From: Vitis vinifera
Lineage: Eukaryota; Streptophyta; Magnoliopsida; Vitales; Vitaceae
Reading direction: 5' to 3'
Assembly (NCBI RefSeq): GCF_030704535.1
Contig: NC_081813.1
Location: 1,582,501-1,646,500 of the forward strand
DNA: 64,000 nucleotides
Made by a program: the position numbers and the translations under genes. The first letter of the stretch is position 1, and each line of letters begins with the position of its first letter. Below the pieces are notes generated by a model. It was not told the DNA's origin and searched no databases. It saw only the letters and a program-made list of their open reading frames with translations. Below, piece by piece: positions 42,753-54,326 of the stretch.

Positions 42753-43247
42753 AGGTTGTGTATAATGATGGAAATGCCAAAAATCGTTGCATTGCATGTT
42801 TGTGTATGGTTATGGAAGGGCGAACTATCATTGCATTGCATGGAATCAAGTTCCTTAGAAAGCACAATCCTGAAATCTTAAGCTTTGTTAGAAAGAGCTT
42901 AAACTCTGAAAGCAATCGAAGGTTGAAAGAATACGTGTGTTTGTATAGAACTTTGAAACATGGGTGTCATACTTTCGAATTTTCTAGAAAGTTCTGAAAC
43001 AAAAAACTCAATTGACCAGTAACAGCAATTAGTTCTACTTCTCCATCCCAAACAGGCCCTTAGTTCATGTCGTCGTAGCCAAAACTGCTCGTCTCTAAAC
43101 TGCTACTACTTCATCCATTTTCAGTGCAATCAACACTCTTATTTGGTCTTCAGAGTTAAAGAAGAACCTGTAGGGGAGTAAACCAAGAGGGAGGAGAAGA
43201 GAGATGCTTTAAGATATGTCATCATTCCAGAAAAAAAAACCTAGTAA

Positions 43248-45425
43248 TTAAGAAAGAATTTTTCTTTGGATCTTACTTTGTTCATCGATGTCCTCTGGCT
43301 GCTTCGGAATTGCCTCATTTTCTTCTGCCATCCTTTCGACTCTCTCTAACTCAACCGCCACAGCTGCTAGAATTTCCTTGTGTTTTGCTTCGACAATTAT
43401 CCTGGCAGCATCCACAGCAGCTTCTTCCAATGTCTGATTATACGACTCTGACTGACTCGGACCCGAAACCTTCTTTATCTTGAAGCAGTTTTGGTCCTGT
43501 AATTCGCCATGATGATAGAGAAAGTAAGGTAGCGTTTGTTTTTAAATAGGTCTAAATTTGTCTGAAATCCAAATAGAAGCGATGTTTGGTTTTAAATAGG
43601 TCTAAGTTTGTCTCAAATCTAAATAGAAACAGATTATTGTAAGTAACGTGGTGTTTGTTTTTTTGAATATGTCTAAATTTGTCTGAAATCTGAATAGAAA
43701 TGAAAAATCATAAAAGGATAAGGAGAATAAGGAGACTCACTCGCCATTTCAAGCTTCTCCATCGAAACAAGGTTTGTCAATTTTGAGCTCAGCGACTCCC
43801 TGAAATTCTCAGGCACCACATGCCTTTTCTGCAGAAAGCAAACAAGGAAAATTATTATGGAATAATTAAAGAATTATAGACCCTGACCTCAATCAACCAA
43901 ACGTTGACGCTTGTTTGGAAAGGGTTCCTATTAACTGTTTCGTTATAAATTTATTCTGAAAATAGATTGTATTTTAATGAAAATTTGAGGTGTTTTCAAG
44001 AAACCATTGAAAATATGCCTAATACCATTTTGAAAATCAAAGTCTGAAAAAATTGTTTTTGATATTTGATTCCCTGAAGAAAATTTGTTTCTCAAAATAA
44101 TTGTTTTGGAGAAATATGTCACGGCTAAGTAAAGGATTTTCAAAGTTTCTCTGTACGTGTTTATGAGAGTCTTTTGAAAATCAAGAAATCAAGAAAAGAA
44201 CTGTGTTGGAAAATGTCGCAAATCCAAGGAAGGATTTTCGAAGTTTCTCTCTTATAACTCAAATAACGACTCGTCCATGGTAAATTCCTGATAAAAGTAG
44301 AGAGGAAACTCCATCTGACCTCGATAGAGTTAGCGATTTCACTGATACTACATCCCGCCGAATTGTTCATGGTCGATAGAGCTTCAAAAATCATGGTAGT
44401 GTACCTGGTAAATGAATCAGAAGATCAAGCACCTGAAACTCCATGTACAAGTTTCAGAACTGAAGGAAGCAGGAGGAAGACGAACCAGATAGCATCTTTC
44501 TCATTTTCGGAGCCATCGGGATTATCATCGTCGGTGATGATTGTCGGTGATGCAGTACTGGCACGTGGCGCCACAGAAGATGAAGCTTGAGGATTAAGGA
44601 GCGGAGGGGGAGGAGGATCGAAATCATCATCGTCATTGATGATTGCCGGTGATGCAGTCCTGGCATGTGGCGTCACAGAAGCTGAAGCTTGAGGATTAAG
44701 TAGATGCGAAGGAGGAGGAGAATCAGAATCATCATCATCATTGATGATTGCCGATGATGCAGTCCTGGCATGTGGCGTCACAGAAGCTGAAGCTTGAGGA
44801 TTAAGGAGTGGAGGAGGAGAATCGGAATCATCATCGTCGATGATGATTGCCGGTGATGCAGTCCTGGCATGTGGCCTCGCAGAAGCTGAAGCTTGAGGAT
44901 TAAGTAGCGGCGAAGGAGGAGGAGAATCAGAATCATCATCGTCGATGATGATTGCCGGTGATGAAGTCTTGGCATGTGGCGTCACAGAAGCTGAAGCTTG
45001 AGGATTAAGGAGTGGAGGAGGAGGAGGAGAATCGGAATCATCATCATCGATGATGATTGCCGATGATGCAGTCCTGGCATGTGGCATCACAGAACCTGAA
45101 GCTTGAGGATTAAGGAGCGGAGGAGGAGGAGGAGAATCGGAATCATCATCATCGATGATGATTGCCGGTGATGCAGTCCTGGGATGTGGCGTCACAGAAG
45201 GTGAAGCTTGAGGATTAAGTAGCGGCGAAGGAGGAGGAGAATCGGAATCATCATCGTCAATGATGATTGCCGGTGATGCAGTCCTGGCATGTGGCATCAC
45301 AGAAGCAGAATCTCTAGGATTAAGGAGCGGAGGAGGAGGAGGAGAAGGAGGAGCTGCGGTAGAAGGCTCGGGACTGGCCGTCCTGACTCTTTTTGGGGAG
45401 GCTTGCGGATTTGCGTTGACGTTGA
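43248..45425 (-). CDS. GH1-domain coiled-coil protein with SIM-like repeats, copy B (first exon cut by copia)
   Basis: Host gene body: exon 1 (44486-45425, continuing beyond the copia at 50933-50956), exon 2 44320-44404, exon 3 43745-43828, exon 4 43248-43496. Apart from the inserted element the frame is open for about 458 codons. Exon 1 has eight ~35-residue units of the form NPQASASVTPHARTASPAII followed by IDDDDSDS and a Pro run. Exons 2-4 encode a linker-histone-like winged helix (SISEIANSIE, then VPENFRESLNSKLT-type sequence) and a Glu/Ala coiled coil. The C-terminus differs from copy A. The intron 1 donor (CTG|GTTCGT) was chosen because only it keeps frame in both copies. Intron 3 has a GC donor where copy A has GT. 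Likely nuclear by domain; function unknown. Whether it is still expressed is uncertain. Confidence 0.65.
44500..45330 (-). repeat. Coding minisatellite, eight units of about 105 bp
   Basis: Each unit encodes Pro-rich sequence, RTASPA, three aliphatic residues and an acidic DDDDSDS run. Units 1-5 read AIIIDDDD, units 6-7 AIINDDDD, the last IITDDDN. Copy A has a single unit at the matching place. Confidence 0.9.
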
Positions 45426-46064
45426 TGATATAAAAAAATTTGGATACAATGGAGAAAATAAACATTCTCAAACACTCTCTTGATACAATAAAATTCTCAA
45501 AGATACAAAATAAGAACAAGAAGAAGAAGAACACAATAAAGACTCAAACAAGTTCTTGGAACTTTGTCCAAAGACTCTATTTCCTCCCACCACTAGAAAT
45601 CTTTAGGGAACTAATGGAAATAGTCTTGGGATTGATCAAGCCTTTTCACTTTTCTGCATAAGATTTCAAAAAGAAGAAAAGTCATATATAACACTCTTAG
45701 GGTTGAAAAATGGTTACAAGGATGAGAAAAAACTCATTGTCTTCCTCAATCTCTTCATCTTTGTAACATTAAAAAATTAAATCATATGTTTAATTCACAC
45801 ATTAAACATGATTTAATCTCAAATGTGTAACTCTCTTACACTTAACCTCTTAAGTTTTATAAAGTTACAAAGATGAGAAGACTCATTGTCTTCCTTAACC
45901 TTTCAAGTTTTGTAACATTTCAAAACTTAATCATGTGTATAATTCACACATTAAAAGTGTAACCCTTCTTACACTTTATTTTCAAAAGTTATTTTTCAAA
46001 AGTGTAACTCTTCTTACACTTTATTTTTAACCAACAATATATATATATTTATATAAATATAACA
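45426..46064 (-). repeat. 3' LTR of the copia element
   Basis: TG...CA bounded, 639 bp, about 98% like the other LTR. It adjoins exon 1 of GH1 copy B, with the element in the same orientation as the gene. Confidence 0.92.
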
Positions 46065-49000
46065 ATCCCCCACTTGGTTAAAAATAAACATCAACCCTTA
46101 TAACCTCAACAGTGAAAATGCATAAAATAAAATATCTTTCGATTTGAATTTTACCTTAGTGTAATTGTCACAAAGCTCCGTTGAAATCCCAAGTTGCTTG
46201 TATCATTGAACCAGTTATTCCTTGTAACAAAACCGGTAACAACACACATACTTCCACTAACCACACGAGTGCCCATTATTTTCTTGCTTAGCACTTTTAT
46301 GGCCATGTGCTCAATCCATTCATGAACTTTCTTGAAAGAAAACTCCAACTCTCATGAGAGGCGGCACCACCCCTAAGTTCACATAGGTGAAATTCTTCCA
46401 GCATCCTTGTTACCTTTAAGATGCTTGTCACACATAGACTGAATTTCATTAAAAGCTTTAAGCTTAACCCTCTAATGGTAACAACCAGCATTAATCATCA
46501 TAGATGGAACTCACATGTTCTGATGCTGCCACAACCCACTTATCAATGACTTGTTTTTACCTATTGAACTTAAGACTAGTCATTTCGTAGTATTAAGTTG
46601 GGTTACCATCATTGGTGAATTTTATTTAAGGAGTTTTAGTCCCATCCCTCTAGATGTTATCCTTACTAAATCTCTTGTAAGAGGTTTAGTAAAAGGATCC
46701 GCCAAGTTTCCACTTGACCTCACAAATGAGATTGAGATGATTCCATATTGAATCAATTATCTCACATACTCATGTCTAATGCTTATATGTCTAGACTTCC
46801 CATTGTACACTCCACTGTACGCACGAGCTAGAGTGGCTTGACTGTCACAATGTATCAACACTGTTGACACATTATTTGCAGTAAAAGGGATATCCATCAT
46901 GAGATCCCTAAGCCACTCAGCTTCTTTTCCAGTTGCAGCTAGAGCTATTAACTCTGCCTCCATGGTTGAGTGTGATATACAAGTCTGTTTCTTGGATCCC
47001 CAAGAGACAGCCCCACCACCAAGTGTAAACACCCAACCTGTGGTAGATAAATTATCTCCCACACTCGATATCCAGCTTGCATCTGAATATCCTTCAAGTA
47101 TAGCAGGAAACTTTGAATATTGGAGGCTTAGTTCTTTGGTATTCTTTAGGTAACCAAGAACTCTACCAATAGCTTTCCAATGTTCCACGCTTGGATTGCT
47201 AATAAACCTACTTAGTTTACTAACTGCAAATGAAATGTCAACCTAGTACACTGAGCAACATACATAAGACTTCCAATTGCACTTGCATACTCAAGTTGAG
47301 CCACCGATCTACCATCATTCTTTTCAAGTTTTATACTTGAATCAAATGGAGTATTAACATCTTTAATCTTGAGATGACTAAATTTGCTAACTACTTTCTC
47401 AATATAGTGGGTTTGGTTTAAATCATAACCCCCACTATTTCTTTTCACTTTGATACCCAATATAGTATCAACTTCTCCAAGATCTTTCATCTTGAAGGTT
47501 GAGGATAGAAACCTTTTCGTTTCTATTATTCCTTTCATGTCATCACTCAAGATTAACATGTCATCCACATATAGACACACTATGACCATATAGTCATCAC
47601 AAGTCTTAGAATATAAGCACTTGTCCACATTGTTGTGTCTAAATCCATCCGAAAGAATAGCATGATCAAATTTTTTGTGCCATTGTTTGGGAGTTTGTTT
47701 TAAACCATATAATGATTTGACGAGCTTACACACTTTGTTTTCATTCCTCAGTAGAATAAAACCTTCCGGTTGTTTTCCATGTAGACCTCCTCATTGAGAT
47801 CCCCATTCAAGAATGCCGTTTTGACATCCATTTGATGAACAAATAGATTATGAATTGATGCCAAAGCAAACAATATCCTAATCGATGTTGTTCTAGCCAC
47901 CGACGCATAAGTATCAAAATAATCAATACCTTCTCTTTGTTTAAACCCCTTAGCTACTAATCTAGCCTTAAAGGTTTGAATCATGTCATCGGTGTGATAT
48001 TTCCTTCGAAATACCCACTTGCACCCTATTGGTTTAGATCCTGGTGGAAGGTCTACCAATTCCCATGTTTGGTTGGACATAATTGAATCCATTTCATCAT
48101 TGATAGCCTCTTTCCAAAAAGCAACATCTCTAGAAGCCATAACTTCTTTGTATGTTTTGGGATCCTCCTCTATTTGAAGTACTATAGGAATTTTTCTTAT
48201 AATATCTTCTCAATTTTCTTCTACTAAGTAAAAGGAAATTCTTTGAGAGTCAATCTCATCCGATCCCAACACTTTCTCTTTTCTAGCTCTTTGGCTTTTC
48301 CGAGGCACAATGGGTTGCTCAACAACCTTTGAAGGTGTTTCCTCTAGAGACTCTCCAACACTAGTAGGTACTTGAGAATTGCTATCACTCAACAAATTCT
48401 CAAAGAACTCTACCTCTCTTGATTCAATTATCACATTAGACTCCAAGTCTAATAGCCTATAAGCTTTGCTATTTGAGGCATAGCCTACAAATGCACATTT
48501 AATGGCTCTTGGACCCAATTTTGTTTCATGTGGATCCGTTTTCTTGCAATAAGCAAGACACCCCCACACTTTGAAGTAACCTATATTAGGCTTCCTTCCT
48601 TTCCATAACTCATATGGAGATATCTCATTTTTCTTCATAGGAATTCTATTCAAAATATGGCAAGCAGTCAACAAAGCTTCACCCCACAAATTGAAATTCA
48701 ATTTAGTATGCAATAACATAACATTCACCATTTCCAAGAATGTTCTATTCTTTCTCTCCGCTATGCCATTGTGTTAAGGTGTATAGGGTGCGATGCACTC
48801 ATGTATTATGCCATATTCTTCACAAAAAGAATTGAATTCACTAGAGAAATATTCACCACCTCTATCACTTCTAAGCACCTTAATATTTTTTTCTAGTTGA
48901 TTTTCAACTTCGGCTTTGTAAACTTTAAAGGCATTGAAAGTTTCACTTTTGTTTTTCAACAAAAACACATAGGTAAATCTAGAACAATCATCTATGAATG

Positions 49001-50275
49001 TAAGAAAATACCTATTTCCACCTCTTGTTAACATGCCATTAAGTTCACAAAGATCACTATGTATTAAATCAAGCAAATTAGATGATCTCTCAACACTATG
49101 AAAAGGTTTTTTAATCATCTTTGATTTAACACATATTTCACACTTTTCAAATTTCTTGGTATCACAAGCAATCAAACCACATTTCACAATCCTTTTAATA
49201 GTGCTTAAACCAACATGTGCAAGCCTATTATGCCACAAAAATAAAGAATTTGAATCACACATATAAGCGGAAGTAGACGCCATTTTATTGATATTGTCAT
49301 TGGTACAATGAACTGTGGCACAAGTATCATACCACCATCCTTGCACCTTTCCTTGGACAACTCACACATCGCTTAGTGTTGCAATGATCTCCTCATCAAT
49401 TGCATTCACCACAACCCCTTTTAGGTCCTTTCGGTACCTACACTCCCTAGCATAATGCCCGGGTTTTCCACACACAAAATAAGGACCTTTCTTGCCCTTA
49501 AATTGCTCTTGATTTTTCTTGGGGCTCATATAATTTCCGGAATTCCTTTTGTCGTTGTTATTTTTACCTCTAGGATGATTGGCCTTTGAAACCGCATTGG
49601 TTTTGTTAGTCCCACCATTGGACTCTTCCACCATTTTGTCTCTTGATCTCGATTCTTCTTCAATGCGAAGATGTTTTTAAATCTCTTCCAAGGAGTAATC
49701 TTCACTCTTGTGGAGAATCCTCTTCCGGTAACCTTTCCAACTTGATGGTAATTTAGCCACAATAGCACCAACTTGGAAGGCCTCCGGAAGTTCAATTTTG
49801 AGAACTTTCAACTTATTTACAATTACTTGCAACTCATGAATTTGTGGTAAGAGAAGCTTTTCATCAAAAAATTTGAAATCTATGTATTGAGAAATGAGAA
49901 ACTTTTTGGTACCTTCTTCCTCGGCTTTGTACTTGTTTTCAAGAGCCTCCCAAATCTTCCTCGTGGAATAGGTGTTGGTGTAGAGATCATATAGCCTATC
50001 AGATAAGGCGTTCAAAATATGACCCCTACATATGAGCTCATCCTCTTCCATCTTCTTCTTTGCCGCCACCACTTGAGGTGTGTCATTTTCCTTTGGTTCC
50101 GATAACGGTGCCAAGGTAGGATCAAGGATGTAGAAAATCTTGAGTGCTGTGAGAAGGAATCTCACCTTGTCTTGTCACCTACTGAAGTTGGAACCATCAA
50201 AACGATCCAACCTCACAAGGTCTTGGTTCATAATCTTGATAGTCTCTCTTTCCATTGAAGAATAGAGTCTTTGAT

Positions 50276-50881
50276 TGATATCAAAAAATTTGGATACAAT
50301 GGAGAAAAGAAACATTCTCAAACACTCTCTTGATACAATTAAATTCTCAAAGATACAAAATAAGAACAAGAAAAAGAAGAACACAAGAAAAGCTCAAACA
50401 AATTCTTGGAACTTTGTCCAAAGACTCTATTTCCTCCCACCACTAGAAATCTTTAGGGAACTAATGGAAATAGTCTTGGGATTGATCAAGCCTTTTCACT
50501 TTTCTGCATAAGATTTCAAAAAGAAAAAAAGTCATATATAGCACTCTTAGGGTTGAAAAATGGTTACAAGGATGAGAAAAAACTCATTGTCTTCCTCAAT
50601 CTCTTCATCTTTGTAACATTAAAAAATTAAATCATATGTTTAATTCACACATTAAACATGATTTAATCTCAAATGTGTAACTCTCTTACACTTAACCTCT
50701 TAAGTTTTATAAAGTTACAAAGATGAGAAGACTCATTGTCTTCCTTAACCTTTCAAGTTTTGTAACATTTCAAAACTTAATCATGTGTATAATTCACACA
50801 TTAAAAGTGTAACCCTTCTTACACTTTATTTTCAAAAGTTATTTTTCAAAAGTGTAACTCTTCTTACACTTTATTTTTAAC

Positions 50882-50923
<42 letters not shown>

Positions 50924-50932
50924 AATATAACA
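50276..50932 (-). repeat. 5' LTR of the copia element
   Basis: TG...CA bounded, 657 bp. It is longer than its partner because of an expanded (AT)n run at 50886-50916. I could not recognise a standard initiator-Met primer site next to it. Confidence 0.9.
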
Positions 50933-50956
50933 GTTGATGTCCCGTTGGGCGGGCAT
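50933..50956 (-). CDS. First eight codons of GH1 copy B, separated by the copia element
   Basis: The ATG at 50956 begins MPAQRDIN, and the last five bases are the target duplication. The frame matches exon 1 on the other side of the element. The homologous start region in copy A begins MPRKNGG at 41102. Confidence 0.6.
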
Positions 50957-51680
50957 TCGAAGGATGATGATGAGAGGCGTATAAATATGGTAGAAATTAG
51001 AGAAAACTTCAACACCAGTCTCATGCTTTCTTTTTTCTTTTTCATTTTTTTTTTTCCTCTTCCATTCTCATTTTCTTCCCCAAAACTATTTTTTTTTCCA
51101 ACTAGAAAAACTGGAAAAAGAAAAAGAAAGAAAGAAAGAAAATGTGCAATGACTTATTAGCTCGTTTCACTCTTTTGTTTAGATCAAAGATTAAAGAAAA
51201 TAAAAAAAGAAAGAAGATAAAAGAAACATTCGAAAAAACTTAACACGAGTCATGCTTTCTTTTTTCTTTTTCATAGTCTTTCTTCTCTCATTTTCTCCTC
51301 TTCGACTTTCATTTTCTTCCTTAAAATAATTTTTTTTGAAGTAAAAAGCTTGAAAGAAAGAAAAAAAAAGAAAAAAATAGAAGGAAACAAAAAAGAGTAT
51401 AACCATTAGAGTAGTTTCTTGTGACCAACAAGACAATGTCCGACTATATAGTAGTATGATTATTGCTTCCTTTTTTTGGATTAAAAAAAACAAAGAGAAG
51501 GAAGAAGGGAAAGAAAGGAAACAAGAAAAGAGAGAGAAATGAGAGATCTTTAGATGAATGGAAGCAGGGATTATGAAAAAGTGAAAACACATTCTCTTTT
51601 TATAATTAAGTTTTATTTGAAAAAAGAAAAAGTTTTAAAGGGGGTGTTTAATATTTGTATGTTATATTTTTCATCCTAAG
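50957..51680 (-). promoter_or_regulatory. Upstream region of GH1 copy B
   Basis: GA/CT-rich, homologous to 41103-41610. The original promoter is now 5.5 kb away from most of its coding sequence. Confidence 0.4.
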
Positions 51681-52780
51681 AAATGATTAAAATACATGTA
51701 ATTATATATTGTCATAAATTATATAATTCAATACAAAAATTTTATCGACTTCAAAATAAAAGTTACAACATATACTACCATGCCATATTTGATTTTATAA
51801 AACTTAATGCATAAATACCTCTAATTTTACTAAAAAAATACAAGAAAAATTGCTATATCTTTCATATAAACCTCCTATATATCCTATAAATGCCGTTGAT
51901 TTTGTAAAATTATCTCATGTAAAATAACTTCTGATTTTGCCGTGGAATTTATGAAGTGTAAATAAAAACTCAATTATTAACAAATACAAAAAATGAAACT
52001 TTATTTCAAAATAAATTATATGTAAGTTACAAGTTTCATGACCTTTAATCGTTGGAACTTTTTAAAAAAATTAAATTTTACTCTAGCAATCTTATCGAGA
52101 AAAATTTGTTTTCATATACTCGTGAAAAAAATGAACTCAAGTTTATAAAATATAAAATTTAAGCAGTAATTTAAAAATAAATAATATTTCATGTACTTTT
52201 TAATCAAATGTATTGTATTTGACAATTCAAATACTACTTTTTAATGATGTAAATATTACTTTTAGCTATAAAGCACATGAAACTTAAATTATTTTTGTAA
52301 AATCTCTTATATATACCAAGTACCTACCTCATGTTTTCTATATATATATATAATAATATTTAACTTATCTCTTAGTGCATGTTTAAATGCTTTAAATGTC
52401 TCAAAATATCACTATCTTCTAAAAATATCAAGAAGACTCCCATTTGAGTGAAAGCAATGTCATATGCATGCAAATGACTACTTCAATATTGTCACCAAAT
52501 AAAAGGCTTAGGAGGTTAGATATGGATTTTATGCACCTTAAAAGGAATGACCCCTAGTTGGCAAATACATTATGACTAATTTGAAAGTGCTGGTTTGTTT
52601 GCTTGAGTGAGGAGCAATTAAAAGTGATTGGATTGTGTCACCATTGTAATCATCCACGTGATTACAATATTGAAAATAGTTTCTCTTCCAAAATATTTAT
52701 AAAAAAGTAGTATTTTCTACCTTGTAATCATCCACGTGATTTTATTTTATTTTTTAAATTCATTTTTAAGTGTAAAAGGC
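51681..52780. other. AT-rich intergenic DNA
   Basis: No gene seen. Two copies of TAATCATCCACGTGATT-like palindromic words lie at about 52649-52668 and 52722-52742, near the outer edge of the inverted repeat that follows. Confidence 0.4.
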
Positions 52781-52789
52781 TATCGTTGG

Positions 52790-53790
52790 TGATTATGATT
52801 TAAAATTTTTTTAAAATATCCTTAAAATTATAATTATTTACTATGGTTTTACAATTTTCTTTATAATTACAGTTACTAACTGTGGTTTAAAAAAAAAAAT
52901 TTAAACCATGCACCGTTTCAATCTTCAATGGTTAGTATTGTGATTTTAAAATTATTTTAAAAATCTTCTTTATCATAATAACCATAAAATCATAATTAAT
53001 ACTACAGTTTTCTTTAGAATCATAATTAGTAACTGTGGTTTCACAAATATTTTTAAATCACACCCATTACAATTTTTAATAGTTAATATTGTGATTTTAA
53101 AATCTTCTTTAAAATAAATTGATTGGGAGTGCCTCATTTGGTGATGGGTTAAAGTTAGGTGGTGTTTGTTTTTTGGTTGAATAGAAAAAGTCAAAATATT
53201 TGGCTTTTTTTATTCAGTTAAAAGTAACCTGTTAACATCATCCAATATAATTAAATTAAATTTATTGATAACAAGTTCACATCATCCAATATAATTAAAT
53301 TAAATTTATTGATAACAAGTTCATTTTAGTTATGTTGGATAATGTCAACGTGTTACTTTTAGCTGAATAGAAAAAACTAAAATATTTGGTTTTTTCTATT
53401 CAGCCAAAAAACAAACACCACCTTAATCTCAAGTTATAGTGTGTTGACTTAACTATTGAAAATTGCAATGGGGTGTGGTTTATGGATATTTGTGAAACCA
53501 TATTTAATAACTGTGATTCTAAAGAAAATTATAAAACCATAGTTTGTGATTGCGGTTTTCAAGATACTTTTGAAAACTACAGATACTAACTATGATTTTA
53601 TGGTTATTATCATAAATAAGATTTTAAAAATAAATTTAAAATCATATTACTAATAATTGAAAATTGAAACGAGGTATGGTTTAAAAATATTTTTGAAACC
53701 ACAATTAATAACTATGATTCAAAAAAAAAAAAATTATAGATATTTTTGAAACTTTTAAACCATAGTCATTAATAGTGATTTTTTACATTA
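52790..53790. repeat. Long imperfect inverted repeat with a MITE in its loop
   Basis: The left arm (about 52790-53115) and right arm (about 53445-53780) are reverse complements with many mismatches. Examples are AATTAGTAACTGTGGTTTCACAAATAT against ATATTTGTGAAACCATATTTAATAACTGT, compared here in shorter words such as AACTGTGGTTTCA and TGAAACCATATTT. It looks like an old snap-back transposon. Confidence 0.65.
53158..53422. mobile_element. Tourist-like (PIF/Harbinger) MITE
   Basis: Element of 265 bp with terminal inverted repeats beginning GGTGGTGTTTGTTTTTTGG and ending CCAAAAAACAAACACCACC, pairing far inwards. It is flanked by the 3-bp direct repeat TTA (53155-53157, 53423-53425), the PIF/Harbinger hallmark. 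Inside lies a tandem pair of about 46 bp (from about 53237) containing ATCATCCAATATAATTAAAT. Confidence 0.85.
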
Positions 53791-53799
53791 AAAAAAAAA

Positions 53800-54320
53800 A
53801 CCATGTGAATGATCACATGGATAGAAAAGTCAAATAAAAGGCTGAAAATGTAGACTCAAAGACTACTTGGGTAATTTATTTCAAATATACACTATTTTGA
53901 TTCCCTTTTTCAAAATAAGAATTGGTTTGGCTGCCAACACTTTGTAAGAACTATAAAAAACAATTCAGGAACCATTTTAAATCCTCGAGATCCTTTTTGA
54001 ATTTAGGATTCTCTCATGTATGGATGTCTCATAGGATGCATCATCACTTTCTCTTACCTCTACGTCTCACGTAAAACATAAAAGTCATTGATTCATGTGA
54101 TAAACTTTCCTTAACTTAGACATTTTTGTAATATGAGTTTTTTTTTTAAATATTATTTAAAAAATTCCATGTACTAACAATTAAACCTATTTTTTTTATA
54201 TTATTTTGACTCTTTCTATTTCGAAAAATATGATATTTTCATTATCAAACTTAAAAATCATGTGAAAAAAATGATAAAAGTTCATTTCAAATATTATTAT
54301 AAATCCACAAGATGAAACCC
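53800..54320. other. Intergenic DNA upstream of the E2 promoter
   Basis: AT-rich; nothing else recognised. Confidence 0.4.
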
Positions 54321-54326
54321 AAGCTG

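Larger units (their letters stand above)
45421..50937 (-). mobile_element. Ty1/copia LTR retrotransposon, nearly full-length, broken
   Basis: Element of about 5.5 kb (45426-50932) flanked by the 5-bp target duplication GTTGA (45421-45425, 50933-50937). LTRs: 45426-46064 (3') and 50276-50932 (5'), both with TG...CA ends, about 98% alike (about 11 mismatches counted by eye plus a length change in an AT run). A polypurine tract AAGTGGGGGAT adjoins the 3' LTR. Parts in copia order on the minus strand: gag with a CCHC zinc knuckle (about 49.4-50.2 kb), integrase (about 48.2-49.3 kb), reverse transcriptase (about 47.2-48.1 kb), RNase H (about 46.76-47.19 kb). It is a fossil with roughly half a dozen breaks. 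At usual plant rates the LTR difference suggests insertion within about the last million years. Confidence 0.92.
41862..51680. repeat. Segmental duplication, unit B
   Basis: Second, direct-orientation copy of unit A, enlarged by a 5.5-kb copia insertion, a nested MITE and a coding minisatellite. Upstream of its GH1 gene a further local duplication is visible (about 51000-51100 and 51225-51320, both with CATGCTTTCTTTTTTCTTTT). Confidence 0.85.

Noticed and set aside
44778-44975. Alternative-frame repeat proteins across the GH1-B minisatellite
   Set aside because: Shadows of the 105-bp repeat; only the IIIDDDD frame continues in phase into the winged-helix exons.
51191-51592. 133-codon open frame upstream of GH1 copy B
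   Set aside because: Ser/Phe-rich translation of GA/CT-rich promoter DNA.
37232-51680. Units A and B as the ends of one giant transposon
   Set aside because: They contain spliced host exons and their own promoter regions, so segmental duplication is simpler.
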